From positions 124,001 to 188,000 of the forward strand of contig JABUFB010000014.1 in the NCBI GenBank assembly GCA_013314775.1: a stretch of 64,000 bases of DNA, written 5' to 3'. This DNA comes from Armatimonadota bacterium (GTDB lineage: Bacteria; Armatimonadota; Zipacnadia; Zipacnadales; JABUFB01). Under the pieces are notes generated by a model, which ran no database searches, had not been told where the DNA came from, and worked only from the letters and a program-made list of their open reading frames with translations. Below are positions 44,827-53,671 of the stretch, piece after piece. Every line of letters begins with the position of its first letter. The stretch's first letter is position 1. A program made the translations under genes and the position numbers.

Positions 44827-44852
44827 GTGATCCGCTCGCTTTCTACGGAATC

Positions 44853-44905
44853 GGGAGACTGGCAGCCGGTCCGGGCCTCGTCCTAAACCGGTGCCTGTAT
44901 CCGGG
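44853..44905 (+). repeat. Palindromic element, copy 3
   Basis: gggagactggcagcc (44853-44867) and ggtgcctgtatccggg (44890-44905) match the ends of the copies at 51439-51488 and 39308-39372. The two ends are imperfect inverted repeats of each other. It lies in the 93-base gap between the UroD-like and acyltransferase-like genes of one operon. Confidence 0.65.
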
Positions 44906-44919
44906 GGCGCCTTTGGCCC

Positions 44920-45978
44920 CTACGCGTAACTGCCCTCTTCCCGCGCGATATCCAGCGCCAGGCGGTAGTTCTCCAGCGGCACCGTGGGCGGGATTGAGTG
45001 GTCGGAGTGGAAGATGTAGCGCCCGCCTTCCGCGGCGCAAGAGACCTTTGGACGCACTTCAGCCTCCACCTCCTCCAGGGTTCCGCCGAGTCTTTCCACA
45101 CTGATGTTGCCGAAGAGCGTGATCTGATCGCCGTACAGCGCCTTCAGCGCGCAGACGTCGCTGCCCGCGCGGGATTCCAGGGGCTGCGCGCAGGCATACC
45201 CGGCCTCGATCAGCAGGGGGACGAAATCGGTGACATTGCCGCAGCAGTGGTACATCGGAACGATGCCCCGCTCCCAGCAGGCGTCGGTGATACGCCGCAG
45301 GCTGGGCAGCACTATCTCCCGGAAGAGCCTGGGCGAAAAGAGCATTCCGTTGCGGTAACACAGGTCCGCGAAATGCCACAGGGCGTCGGGTTTGGCGATT
45401 TCGCAGGCCGCATCGATGAGGTCCAGGTTCAGGCGCGTCTGGTACTCCACCATCTCGGCCACTACATCCGGGTGATCCATCATCATCTGTAGCGCGCGCT
45501 CGAAACCCATGGCCATAAGCGCCCACCAGATGGGCTCCGAGGGGACCATGGCGAACCAGTGGCCGGCCGCATTGTACTGGGCCACGAGTTCGCCATAGTT
45601 CGCGGGAATGCGGCCCGGCGAGAACCGCAGGCGCTCTCGGTAAGTCCGCCAGTCGTCGGGAGTGTTGATGAGATACTCGACTTTGTGCGGCGTGGCGGTC
45701 TTCGACTTCCACCGCCATTCGGTGACGCCATCTGCATTCCGCACCAGCGATCGGTCTTCGTAGTCCTCCAGAGTCTCTTCAGGCAGTGTGAGCGACCCAT
45801 CGAACCAGCTCGTCCCGATGGGGTCCATGTCCAGCCACACCAGGGGGTCAACATCGTCCGGCATGCCCTCGCTCCGCCAGCGCTCCAGGGTCTCGGGCCA
45901 GATGCAGATCTCGCAGAGCGGGATTCTGTCGGGCAGTTCGCCGGTGAGGGCCCGGCGCATCCGTTCGCGACTGGTCAT
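44920..45978 (-). CDS. UroD/MtaA-like family protein
   Basis: 352 residues; ATG at 45978 behind gaggag. The start MTSRERMRRALTGELPDRIP is the usual opening of UroD-type TIM barrels. A zinc-type His-x-Cys lies in MYHCCGNVTD, but the later Cys expected of MtaA enzymes is missing; the segment reads FHSDHSIPPTVP, so another His or Asp would have to complete a metal site. HemE porphyrin-binding arginines are not evident. Relatives in sugar and glycan loci are of unknown function. DUF1846 lies 63 bases upstream, so it is in the minus-strand operon. Confidence 0.8.
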   Translation of the reverse strand: MTSRERMRRALTGELPDRIPLCEICIWPETLERWRSEGMPDDVDPLVWLDMDPIGTSWFDGSLTLPEETLEDYEDRSLVRNADGVTEWRWKSKTATPHKVEYLINTPDDWRTYRERLRFSPGRIPANYGELVAQYNAAGHWFAMVPSEPIWWALMAMGFERALQMMMDHPDVVAEMVEYQTRLNLDLIDAACEIAKPDALWHFADLCYRNGMLFSPRLFREIVLPSLRRITDACWERGIVPMYHCCGNVTDFVPLLIEAGYACAQPLESRAGSDVCALKALYGDQITLFGNISVERLGGTLEEVEAEVRPKVSCAAEGGRYIFHSDHSIPPTVPLENYRLALDIAREEGSYA

Positions 45979-46041
45979 GTGTGGCTCCTCGGGGAAGGAA
46001 TTGGGGCGACGCCTTGGCCGAGATCACGCCTCCGCTGCTCC

Positions 46042-47565
46042 TCACCTCAGGAAATACCCCTGCGAGGTGGGGTTGGCGTCGGTGGTCATGCTGATTCCCA
46101 GTTTGCGCAGGCCGTATTCGTCGCCCGCGCCCGGTTCGTGGGTGAGATGCATCTGAGTCCCGCGCAGTTCGGGCAGTTTCTCGATGCCCGCTTTCGCCGC
46201 AGGGTTGGTGGCCGCGCTGATGCCCAATGCCACCAGGACCTCCTGCACGTTGAGGCTGGGTGACGTGGCGCCCAGGTAATTGGCCTTCAGGTCGGTGAGG
46301 CTCTGAATCACGGAGCTCGGGAGCAGGTGCATGCTGTCAGGGATGCCAGCGAGGTGCTTGATCGCATTGATGATTGCCGCGGATGCCGAGTGGAACAGGG
46401 GCGAGTTCTTCCCCGTGACGATGGCCCCGTCCGCGGTCTGGAGCGCCGCGCCGCAGTAGAATCCGTCCTTCCCGCCGCCGGCTTGCTCAGCCCGGGCGGC
46501 GGTCTGCCGGGCAGGGAGAACCACCGGGCGGTCGGTGGGGCCCACTTCGAGGCGCACCATGAGGCTCTCGGCGCGCTCCAGGACCTTGTGGCTGCACAGG
46601 CCCCGGCGCTGCTCCCAGAAATGCCGGAAGTACCTGCGGATGACCTCCTGAACCGAGGCCTCGCGCACCACGGCGTCGTCGATAATGCCCGCTCCGGCGC
46701 GGTTCACACCCATGTCCGTGGGCGACTGGTACACCGGCGTGCCCGGCGCGGTCCCGGCAATGCGGTCGATAATGCGTTTGAGGATCGGGAAGCTCTCAAC
46801 GTCGCGGTTATAATTCACAGCCACCTTCCCGTAGGCCTTGAGGTGGTGCGGGTCCACGAGCACAATGTCACCCAGGTCCACCGTTGCGGCCTCGTACGCG
46901 AGGTTCACGGGGTGGTCCACCGGCAGGTCCCAGATGGGGAATGTCTCGAACTTCGCGTAGCCCGAAGTCCGGCCCTGCTGGTGGTCGTGGTACAGCTGAG
47001 AGAGGCAGGTTGCCAGCTTGCCGCTTCCAGGGCCGGTGCCGGTGACCACAACCAGAGGCGCCTCGGTCTCGATGAAGGGATTGCGGCCGAATCCGTCCGC
47101 CGACACGATGAAGTCCACATCGCTGGGATAGTTGGGGATCTCGAAGTGCGTGTAGACGGCGATGCCCTGTCCCTGCAGCTGCTGAGTGAGCCGGTCGCAG
47201 CCACGGCCAGGCGTGTATCGCGTGATGACCACCGCTTTCGTGGGTATTCCCCAGTCCCGCAGGTCGTCGATGGCCTTGAGGGTCGCGAGATCATAAGTGA
47301 TGCCGAAGTCCCCACGAATGCGCCCGTGCTCGATGTCCTCGGAACAGACGCAGAAGATCACCTCGATCCGGTCTCGCAGGTCTTGCAGGAGACGCATCTT
47401 CACGTTGGGGTCATATCCAGGAAGGACGCGCATGGCGTGGAAATCGAAGGTGAGCTTGCCCCCGAACTCAAGATAGAGCTTACCTTGGAACTGTTCCACC
47501 CGTTGGAGAATTGCGTCTGTCTGTTCCCGAAGATACTTTGCATTGTCGAAGCCCTGTCTGGCCAT
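46042..47565 (-). CDS. DUF1846 family protein
   Basis: 507 residues, the family length. Nearly the whole sequence follows the DUF1846 (UPF0371) pattern: GFDNAKYLREQTDAILQRV at the start, LYLEFGGKL, FDFHAMRVLPGYDP, FCVCSEDIEHGRIRGDFGITYD, VVVTGTGPGSGKLATCLSQ with a P-loop-like Gly-rich turn, and PVYQSPTDMGVNRAG. Proteins of the family are best known from Firmicutes and have no assigned reaction; the Gly-rich motif suggests nucleotide binding. It is the first gene of the five-gene minus-strand block and diverges from the sugar ABC genes. Confidence 0.93.
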   Translation of the reverse strand: MARQGFDNAKYLREQTDAILQRVEQFQGKLYLEFGGKLTFDFHAMRVLPGYDPNVKMRLLQDLRDRIEVIFCVCSEDIEHGRIRGDFGITYDLATLKAIDDLRDWGIPTKAVVITRYTPGRGCDRLTQQLQGQGIAVYTHFEIPNYPSDVDFIVSADGFGRNPFIETEAPLVVVTGTGPGSGKLATCLSQLYHDHQQGRTSGYAKFETFPIWDLPVDHPVNLAYEAATVDLGDIVLVDPHHLKAYGKVAVNYNRDVESFPILKRIIDRIAGTAPGTPVYQSPTDMGVNRAGAGIIDDAVVREASVQEVIRRYFRHFWEQRRGLCSHKVLERAESLMVRLEVGPTDRPVVLPARQTAARAEQAGGGKDGFYCGAALQTADGAIVTGKNSPLFHSASAAIINAIKHLAGIPDSMHLLPSSVIQSLTDLKANYLGATSPSLNVQEVLVALGISAATNPAAKAGIEKLPELRGTQMHLTHEPGAGDEYGLRKLGISMTTDANPTSQGYFLR

Positions 47566-47708
47566 GAAACGCTCCTGACGCGCGCCCGCCCTGCCGCCGG
47601 GTCCCTCGCTCCCAGCGGATCGGCGCTGGATGTTCCTGCTGCCCGCTGGCGGGGATGTTCCACAGGCGGCGGGTGCGAACCTGCCGGGTGACCAATGAAG
47701 GACTCGCA

Positions 47709-47756
47709 GGGCCCGAGAGAGAATTGTGAGCTACTTCTCTCTGCATCAGCGGGCCC
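47709..47756. promoter_or_regulatory. Nested inverted repeat in divergent promoter region
   Basis: Left arm gggcccg-agagagaa (47709-47723) pairs with ttctctct (47735-47742) and, past a 7-base bulge, cgggccc (47750-47756). It lies between the divergent DUF1846 and sugar-binding-lipoprotein genes. It may be an operator or a leader hairpin. Confidence 0.5.
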
Positions 47757-47795
47757 GGAGTGGCCCGTCATTCCCGTCTTCGCGAGGTGTCCACG

Positions 47796-48860
47796 ATGAA
47801 ACGCCTTCTGCTCGCCGCGCTGGCGGTCGCCTGCGTCGCGTACCTGGCGTCCTGCGCACCGAAACCGACGACCTCCGGGCAGACCCCGGAGGAGATGGCG
47901 GCTGGAACGTCGCAGGCCCCCAAGCCCGAGGACGCGGCCGCCGGTGAGAAGAAGAAAATCGCGGTGATCCCCAAGGGCACCACCCACGAGTTCTGGAAGT
48001 CCATCCACGCCGGGGCGATGAAGGCGGCAGACGAGCTCGGCGTGGAGATCATCTGGAAGGGACCGCTCAAGGAAGACAACCGTGACGACCAGATCAAGAT
48101 CGTCGAGGACATGACCAACCTCGGTGTGGATGGGATCGTTTTGGCTCCGCTGGATGACACGGCACTGCGCCTTCCGGTTGAAGAAGCCACCCGCAAGGGC
48201 ATCCCGGTGGTCATCATCGACTCCGGCCTGAAGAGCGAGGACTATGTGAGTTTCGTGGCCACCGACAACCACCACGGCGGGGAGCTTGCGGGTGAGCATC
48301 TTGCGAAGCTCCTGAACGGCAAGGGCAAGGTGGTCATGTTGCGGTACGCCGAGGGGTCGGCGAGCACCAATGAGCGGGAACAGGGCTTCGTGGACGCCAT
48401 CAAGAAGTCGCCGGGCATTGAGCTTGTGAGCAGCAACCAGTACGGCGGCGCTACCACGGAATCTGCACAGAAGGCCAGCGAGAATTTGCTCGCGCCGTAC
48501 AAGTCCGCCGACGGCAAACTCAGCATCGATGGCATCTTCTGCCCCAATGAGTCCACCACATTCGGGATGCTGCGCGCCCTGCAGGACGCCCGTCTCGCCG
48601 GCAGCGTGAAGTTCGTGGGCTTCGACAGCTCTGAGAAACTGGTGGACGCCCTCGCGGCCAAGGAGCTGCACGGGCTGGTCTTGCAGGACCCGATGAACAT
48701 GGGCTACCTTGGGGTGAAGACCATGGTGGCGCACCTCAACGGAGAGACGGTGGAAAAGCGCATCTCTACCGGCGAGACCCTGGCCACACCCGAGAACATG
48801 AACGAGCCTGAGATACAGGCTCTGCTGAAGCCGGACTACCAGAAATGGCTGAAAGAGTAG
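47796..48860 (+). CDS. Sugar ABC transporter substrate-binding lipoprotein (RbsB-like)
   Basis: 354 residues from the ATG at 47796 behind gaggtg. The lipobox LASC gives an acylated Cys at about residue 20, then a Pro/Ala/Glu linker. The rest is a type 1 periplasmic-binding fold (Peripla_BP_4): KIAVIPKGTTHEFWKSIHAGAMKAADELGV, VDGIVLAPLDD, IPVVIIDSGL, and a second lobe with DGIFCPNESTTFGML and FVGFDSSEKLVDAL. It should bind a monosaccharide such as ribose, xylose or similar for the ATPase and permease encoded just downstream. The next gene overlaps it by 16 bases. Confidence 0.93.
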   Translation: MKRLLLAALAVACVAYLASCAPKPTTSGQTPEEMAAGTSQAPKPEDAAAGEKKKIAVIPKGTTHEFWKSIHAGAMKAADELGVEIIWKGPLKEDNRDDQIKIVEDMTNLGVDGIVLAPLDDTALRLPVEEATRKGIPVVIIDSGLKSEDYVSFVATDNHHGGELAGEHLAKLLNGKGKVVMLRYAEGSASTNEREQGFVDAIKKSPGIELVSSNQYGGATTESAQKASENLLAPYKSADGKLSIDGIFCPNESTTFGMLRALQDARLAGSVKFVGFDSSEKLVDALAAKELHGLVLQDPMNMGYLGVKTMVAHLNGETVEKRISTGETLATPENMNEPEIQALLKPDYQKWLKE

Positions 48861-50392
48861 AGGACGTGGCGCAGCCGCGACTGCGCATGAACGGCATAAG
48901 CAAGCGATTCGGGGTCACGGTGGCCCTGGATGGAGTGGACCTCTCCGTGCGTGAAGGGGAGGTCCATGCGCTTGTGGGCGAGAACGGGGCGGGTAAGAGC
49001 ACTCTCATGAAGGTGCTGTCCGGTGCGATCCAGCCCGACGCCGGAAGCATCACCCTGGATGGCAGGCCCTTCCGTCCCCGCGGGCCCCTGGAGGCGCGCC
49101 GGGCAGGGGTAGCCATGATCTACCAGGAACTGTCCCTGGCGCCGCACCTGACGGTTGAAGACAACATCATGCTCGGGGCCGAGCCCACGCGGCTTGGGTT
49201 CGTGCGGCGGTCGGTGGTTCGTGCCGAAGTCTCTCGTGCCATGGAGCAGTTCACCCATGCCGGCATCTCGCCCACCGCGAAAGTCGGTTCTCTGTCGCCC
49301 GCAGAGCAGCAACTGGTGGAGATCGCCCGGGCGATTGCGGTGGGCTGCAGGGTTCTCGTGCTGGACGAGCCTACCAGCAGTCTAACTTCCCGCGATGTGG
49401 AGCGCCTGTTCGATCTGATCGCACGGCTGCGCGCAACCGGGCATTCCATCGTCTACATCTCCCACTTCATTGAGGAAGTCAAGCGTGTCGCGGACCGGGT
49501 CACGGTGCTGCGCGACGGATCGGTCGCGGGTTCCGGCGACGTGGGCGACCTGTCCATCGCTGACATCGTGAGTCTCATGGTGGGGCGCGAAATCGCCGAT
49601 CTGTATCCGAGATCGCCCCGCGAGCCCGGCGAGACGGTGCTGGAAGTGGAGGACCTCGCGGGTATCCGGCTGCCTGTTGGCGCGGGCCTGAATCTGCGCC
49701 GGGGCGAAGTCCTCGGGATTGCGGGCCTGGTGGGAGCCGGAAGAACCGAGCTTATCCGCGCCATTTTCGGCCTGGACCCGGTGCGCTCCGGGCGGGTAAG
49801 GATCGGGCAGTACTCCGGCCCCGCTTCGCCGATGCAACGTTGGCGGCAGGGCGTGGGAATGCTCAGTGAAGACCGTAAGAACGAGGGCCTCGCGGTGGGC
49901 CTGAGCATCACGGACAATGTGACCGCGTCGCGGCTCGAGGGCTTCGGGCCCGCCGGTCTCGTGCTTCCCAGGTTCCAGGATCAGGCCACGCGGCGCTGGG
50001 TAGAGGCTCTGGGCATCCGCTGCACCAGTCCGCGGCAGCGAGTGAACAGCCTCTCCGGCGGCAATCAGCAGAAGGTGGCCCTGGCGCGTCTCTTGCAGCA
50101 CGATGTGGATGTGCTGCTGCTCGACGAACCCACGCGGGGCATCGACGTGGCCAGCAAGGCGCAGATATACCAGCTCATTGATCGCCTCGCATGTGGGCAG
50201 TCGGCGGACGGAACCTCATCGGGGCGGCCGCGCGCAGTGCTGATGGTGAGCAGCTACCTGCCGGAACTGCTGGGCGTCTGCGACCGCATCGCCGTGATGT
50301 GCCGGGGCAGACTGGGCCCCGCGAGACCCGTGTCCCAATTGAACGAGAGGCAGATCATGCTCGAAGCAACCGGTCAGGAGCTACCGTTGTGA
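48845..50392 (+). CDS. Sugar ABC transporter ATPase, RbsA/XylG type
   Basis: 515 residues with two ABC domains, the usual length for RbsA-like proteins. The first has GENGAGKST, a modest signature region (SPAEQQLVEIARAI) and VLVLDEPTSSLT. The second has a changed Walker A (GLVGAGRTE) as in the family, then LSGGNQQKVALARLL and VLLLDEPTRGIDV. One polypeptide thus supplies both nucleotide-binding domains for a homodimeric permease. The start at 48845 overlaps the lipoprotein gene by 16 bases; the permease start overlaps its stop by 4. Confidence 0.95.
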   Translation: MAERVEDVAQPRLRMNGISKRFGVTVALDGVDLSVREGEVHALVGENGAGKSTLMKVLSGAIQPDAGSITLDGRPFRPRGPLEARRAGVAMIYQELSLAPHLTVEDNIMLGAEPTRLGFVRRSVVRAEVSRAMEQFTHAGISPTAKVGSLSPAEQQLVEIARAIAVGCRVLVLDEPTSSLTSRDVERLFDLIARLRATGHSIVYISHFIEEVKRVADRVTVLRDGSVAGSGDVGDLSIADIVSLMVGREIADLYPRSPREPGETVLEVEDLAGIRLPVGAGLNLRRGEVLGIAGLVGAGRTELIRAIFGLDPVRSGRVRIGQYSGPASPMQRWRQGVGMLSEDRKNEGLAVGLSITDNVTASRLEGFGPAGLVLPRFQDQATRRWVEALGIRCTSPRQRVNSLSGGNQQKVALARLLQHDVDVLLLDEPTRGIDVASKAQIYQLIDRLACGQSADGTSSGRPRAVLMVSSYLPELLGVCDRIAVMCRGRLGPARPVSQLNERQIMLEATGQELPL

Positions 50393-51405
50393 GCGCACCC
50401 CGCCGCCCGACTGAGGCCGAAAGCACCAGCCCGATGAGTCGCGTGGCGATCTTCGCTGCGACCTGGGTGAATGTCCTCGGGCCGCTGGTGGGGCTCGCGG
50501 TAATCTTCACCCTGTTCGCGGCGATCGGCCCGCCGGGTTTCTCCAGCGCGGCGAACCTGGAGACCATCGCGCGGCAGACCGCGATCGTCGGCGTCGCAGC
50601 CTTGGGCATGACACTGATCATGATCCTGGGCGGCATCGACCTGTCCGTGGGGTCCGTGGTGGCCCTGACTACCGTGGTCATCGCCTGGCTGCTTCAGGAG
50701 GCGCAGACATCGGCTTTGCTGGCCGCACTGGGCGGGATCGCTGCCGGGGTGCTGTGTGGCCTTGTGAGCGGGACGCTGATCACGCGCCTGAACGTGGTGC
50801 CATTCATCGTGACCCTGGGTATGATGCTGGTGGTCCGAGGCATCGCCAAGGCCCTGGCGAATGAGCAGAAGATCGACGCACCGCTCACGTGGCTCAAGGA
50901 ACTGCTGGCGTCGTTGCCCCCCGAACGCCGGGCGATGCTCCTGCCGCCCGGGGTATGGCTTGTCATCGTGCTGGCGCTGGTGGTGGCGGGACTGCTGCGG
51001 TACACGCGGCTGGGCCGGCACATTTTCGCCATCGGCTCCAACGAGCAAACCGCACGGCTGTGCGGAGTTCCGGTGCAGCGGGTGAAAGTGGTCACATATA
51101 CCCTCGGCGGGCTGTTCTTCGGGCTTGCAGGGCTGATGCTCTTCTCGCGACTGACGGTGGGCGATCCGACGGCGGCGGTTGGGCTTGAGCTGGACGTCAT
51201 CGCTGCCGTAGTCATTGGAGGCGGCAGTCTTGCAGGCGGCGAGGGGTCGGTCCTGGGCTCCCTTGTGGGCGCGCTGATTATGAGCGTGATTCGATCGGGC
51301 TGCTCGCAGATGGGCTTGAGCAACTGGGTCCAGGAACTGGTGACTGGAGCAGTGATTGTGGTCGCGGTGGCCCTGGATCGCCTGCGACACAGAAGACTGA
51401 CCTGA
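50389..51405 (+). CDS. Sugar ABC transporter permease, RbsC type
   Basis: 338 residues from a GTG at 50389 that overlaps the stop of the ATPase gene (GTGA) and follows aggag. About eight to ten hydrophobic segments match the BPD_transp_2 family: LGPLVGLAVIFTLFAAIG, GVAALGMTLIMILGGIDLSVGSVVAL (the conserved Gly-Gly-Ile-Asp-Leu-Ser-Val-Gly core), NVVPFIVTLGMMLVVRGIA, and a C-terminal GSVLGSLVGALIM. It forms the channel for the sugar bound by the lipoprotein. It is the last gene of the unit; an intergenic repeat cluster follows. Confidence 0.95.
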   Translation: MSAPRRPTEAESTSPMSRVAIFAATWVNVLGPLVGLAVIFTLFAAIGPPGFSSAANLETIARQTAIVGVAALGMTLIMILGGIDLSVGSVVALTTVVIAWLLQEAQTSALLAALGGIAAGVLCGLVSGTLITRLNVVPFIVTLGMMLVVRGIAKALANEQKIDAPLTWLKELLASLPPERRAMLLPPGVWLVIVLALVVAGLLRYTRLGRHIFAIGSNEQTARLCGVPVQRVKVVTYTLGGLFFGLAGLMLFSRLTVGDPTAAVGLELDVIAAVVIGGGSLAGGEGSVLGSLVGALIMSVIRSGCSQMGLSNWVQELVTGAVIVVAVALDRLRHRRLT

Positions 51406-51658
51406 GCTAAGCCGGGTGCCATATCACGCCCCGTTTCAGGGGACTGGCATCCGATTCCGAGTATCATCCGGAGGCGGTGCCTGTACCCAATGCGCTGTTT
51501 GCTTCACACTCTGCCGCCCCTTCGGGGCTAATGCGGCTATCAGGCTGCCGGTAACCCCGAGCTCACGCTGGTGGCAGATTGCTGCCGCCCCTTCGCGGCT
51601 GCTAAGTGGTGCACGTCACGCTCTGCAACGTACACACGAACTCCCCATGGAGACGCCC
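51406..51658. repeat. Intergenic repeat cluster including palindromic element copy 2
   Basis: 51439-51488 is the palindromic element (ggggactggcat ... ggtgcctgtaccc). It runs into a 17-bp stretch (51483-51499) identical to 39275-39291. Further on, tgccgccccttcg occurs twice (51512-51524 and 51583-51595) within short hairpins. No gene is present. Confidence 0.65.
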
Positions 51659-53638
51659 ATGCGATTACTCGTCCTCCCGCTCCTGATCACCAGCTTCCTC
51701 CCGGTCACCGCGGATGAGTTCGACGTGGCCCTCCTGCGACCAACGCGGTACCTCGCCGAAAACCCCGCGGGCGCCGATGATGTCCACACTTACCTGCAGA
51801 ATGTCCGCAATATCCTGGATCTGGCCGGCTTGCGGCACCACACGATTGATGAGGCAGAGGTCCTCGCCGGGAGCCTGTCCACCGCCGAATTCTTGATCTG
51901 CCCATACAACCCGTACATGACTGCCGAAGTCGCCAAAGCCATCCAGTCCTTCCTCGATGCCGGAGGGCATGCCCTGTTCTGTTACTTCTGTGAGGATTCC
52001 CTGCGCCGCCGCCTGGGCCTGGGAGAACTGCTCTATACTTCGGGAGGCGATGAGGGGCTTTTCCGCAATCTCGCCGCCACCGAATTTGCCCCGCGCGGAA
52101 TGCCCCAGACGGTTCGGCAGGGCAGTTGGAATGCGTACCTCCTGGCCTCGCTGGATGACAGCATATCCAGGCCGGTGCTGGAGTGGATCGCCGAGGACGG
52201 GCAGACCAACTCGGGCCCGGCGATGACCGTCTCATCCGAGGCCGCGTGGTTCGGGCACGTCATGGTCGGCGGGAATCTGCCCGAAAAAGCCCGGATGCTT
52301 CTGTCGGTGATCGGCAACTGGAACCCGAAGGTCTGGGATCGCGCCGTCCAGCACGCCCTGCGTCCAGACCTGGGATTCCGGTTCGCCGAGGACATCGCGG
52401 CGCTGCAGTCCATGGCCGAAGGTCGCCCCGAGGCTTCGGCGGCCGCGGGGCGACTCGCGACGGAGCACGAGCAGCTCCGGCGAGAGGCGGGAAAGGTCGA
52501 ACCCTGGGTGACGATTCAGGCAGCACAGGCCTGGCGGCAGGGCTTGCGAGACGTGTATCTCACCTGCCTGCCCTCGGCACCCGACGGTATGCGCGGCGCA
52601 TGGGTAGTCATGCCCGGCGGGTGCGGCGACTGGGGCTGGGAGAGGACCGCGCAGGTTGCCGCCGAGAACGGGCTGACGGATCTGTTCGTTCGCATCGAGT
52701 GGGGCGGCCGCGCCAGCTACCCCAGTGAGGTCATCCCGTCGCGCCTGGAGCCGGGTGAAACCGACCCCGTGGCCGAGGGCATTGCAGCCTGCCACCGGCA
52801 CGGGCTGCGTTACCACGCCTGGTTCATCAGCCTCAACTGGCGCATGCCCCCGCAGGACCTTGTGCAGGCGATCTCCGCGCAAGGCCTGTGGCAATATTCG
52901 CCCGAAGGGCTTGAAACGGTGCGCGAAGGTGGGGGCCGGTCGCACTGGCTCAACCCCTCAGAGCCCGGGGTCATCGACCTTCAGGCGCGGATGATGGCGG
53001 AAGTGGCGGCGAAGTATCCTGTGGATGGCGTGCACTACGATTACATTCGCTATGAGAACTACAACGGTTCATACGGTGAGCGGGACAGGGCGCGCTTCGA
53101 GGTCTGGGCCAATGTGAAGGTCCGTGATTGGCCCGCCGATGTGCTCCCTGCGTCCGGGGGCAAGCCTGCGGGACCGCTGCACGAAAAGTTCCTGGAATGG
53201 CGCTGCGAGCAGGTGAGCAACGTTGTCTTCGCTTCTTCCGCAGCCGTGCGAGCCGCTAACCCGAAATGCAGAATCTCGGCGGCAGTCTACCCGAGTTGGC
53301 CCTCGCACCGACTTACCGTGGGGCAGGACTGGGCCCGTTGGCTGCGCGAAGGTTGGCTGGATTTCGTGTGCCCCATGGTCTACGATGCCCCGAGCTACTA
53401 CGACCGCCACGTGGACCGGGTGGGCCGCCTGCGTGAAGCGGCCGGCGACCGTCCGCTCATGGTGGGCATCGGCTCGTGGCTCCACACGGACCCTTTGACC
53501 GTTGCTGAACAGGTTGTCGCGGATCGCGAACTGGGCGCTGACGGCTTCGTGCTCTTTTCGTACACGCCGGAACTGGGTGAGAGCTTCCTGCCGGCCCTGA
53601 AGCGAGGGGTGTTTGCCGTTCCCGCGAAACCCAGGTAG
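51659..53638 (+). CDS. Secreted GHL10-family glycoside hydrolase-like protein
   Basis: 659 residues. The ATG at 51659 is preferred: it begins a signal peptide (LLVLPLLITSFLPVTA) and follows ggag; an ATG four codons upstream is possible. About residues 20-300 are an alpha/beta domain recalling the GATase-like domain of some glycosidases (DVALLRPTRYLAENP, ADEV-type loops). The GHL10 TIM barrel (PF02638 type) spans about 310-650: GLTDLFVRIEWGGRASYPS, YHAWFISLNW, DGVHYDYIRYEN with acidic residues, and FVCPMVYDAP. It probably cleaves a glycan outside the cell. A DUF4091 gene follows 33 bases later. Confidence 0.85.
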   Translation: MRLLVLPLLITSFLPVTADEFDVALLRPTRYLAENPAGADDVHTYLQNVRNILDLAGLRHHTIDEAEVLAGSLSTAEFLICPYNPYMTAEVAKAIQSFLDAGGHALFCYFCEDSLRRRLGLGELLYTSGGDEGLFRNLAATEFAPRGMPQTVRQGSWNAYLLASLDDSISRPVLEWIAEDGQTNSGPAMTVSSEAAWFGHVMVGGNLPEKARMLLSVIGNWNPKVWDRAVQHALRPDLGFRFAEDIAALQSMAEGRPEASAAAGRLATEHEQLRREAGKVEPWVTIQAAQAWRQGLRDVYLTCLPSAPDGMRGAWVVMPGGCGDWGWERTAQVAAENGLTDLFVRIEWGGRASYPSEVIPSRLEPGETDPVAEGIAACHRHGLRYHAWFISLNWRMPPQDLVQAISAQGLWQYSPEGLETVREGGGRSHWLNPSEPGVIDLQARMMAEVAAKYPVDGVHYDYIRYENYNGSYGERDRARFEVWANVKVRDWPADVLPASGGKPAGPLHEKFLEWRCEQVSNVVFASSAAVRAANPKCRISAAVYPSWPSHRLTVGQDWARWLREGWLDFVCPMVYDAPSYYDRHVDRVGRLREAAGDRPLMVGIGSWLHTDPLTVAEQVVADRELGADGFVLFSYTPELGESFLPALKRGVFAVPAKPR

Positions 53639-53671
53639 GCCGGCGATAGAGAATGGACGAGGTGACCGGCG

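Noticed and set aside
47721-47731. A real lac operator in the sugar locus
   Set aside because: Only one half-site matches, and the surrounding inverted repeat has a different centre. I keep it only as a note in the palindrome finding.
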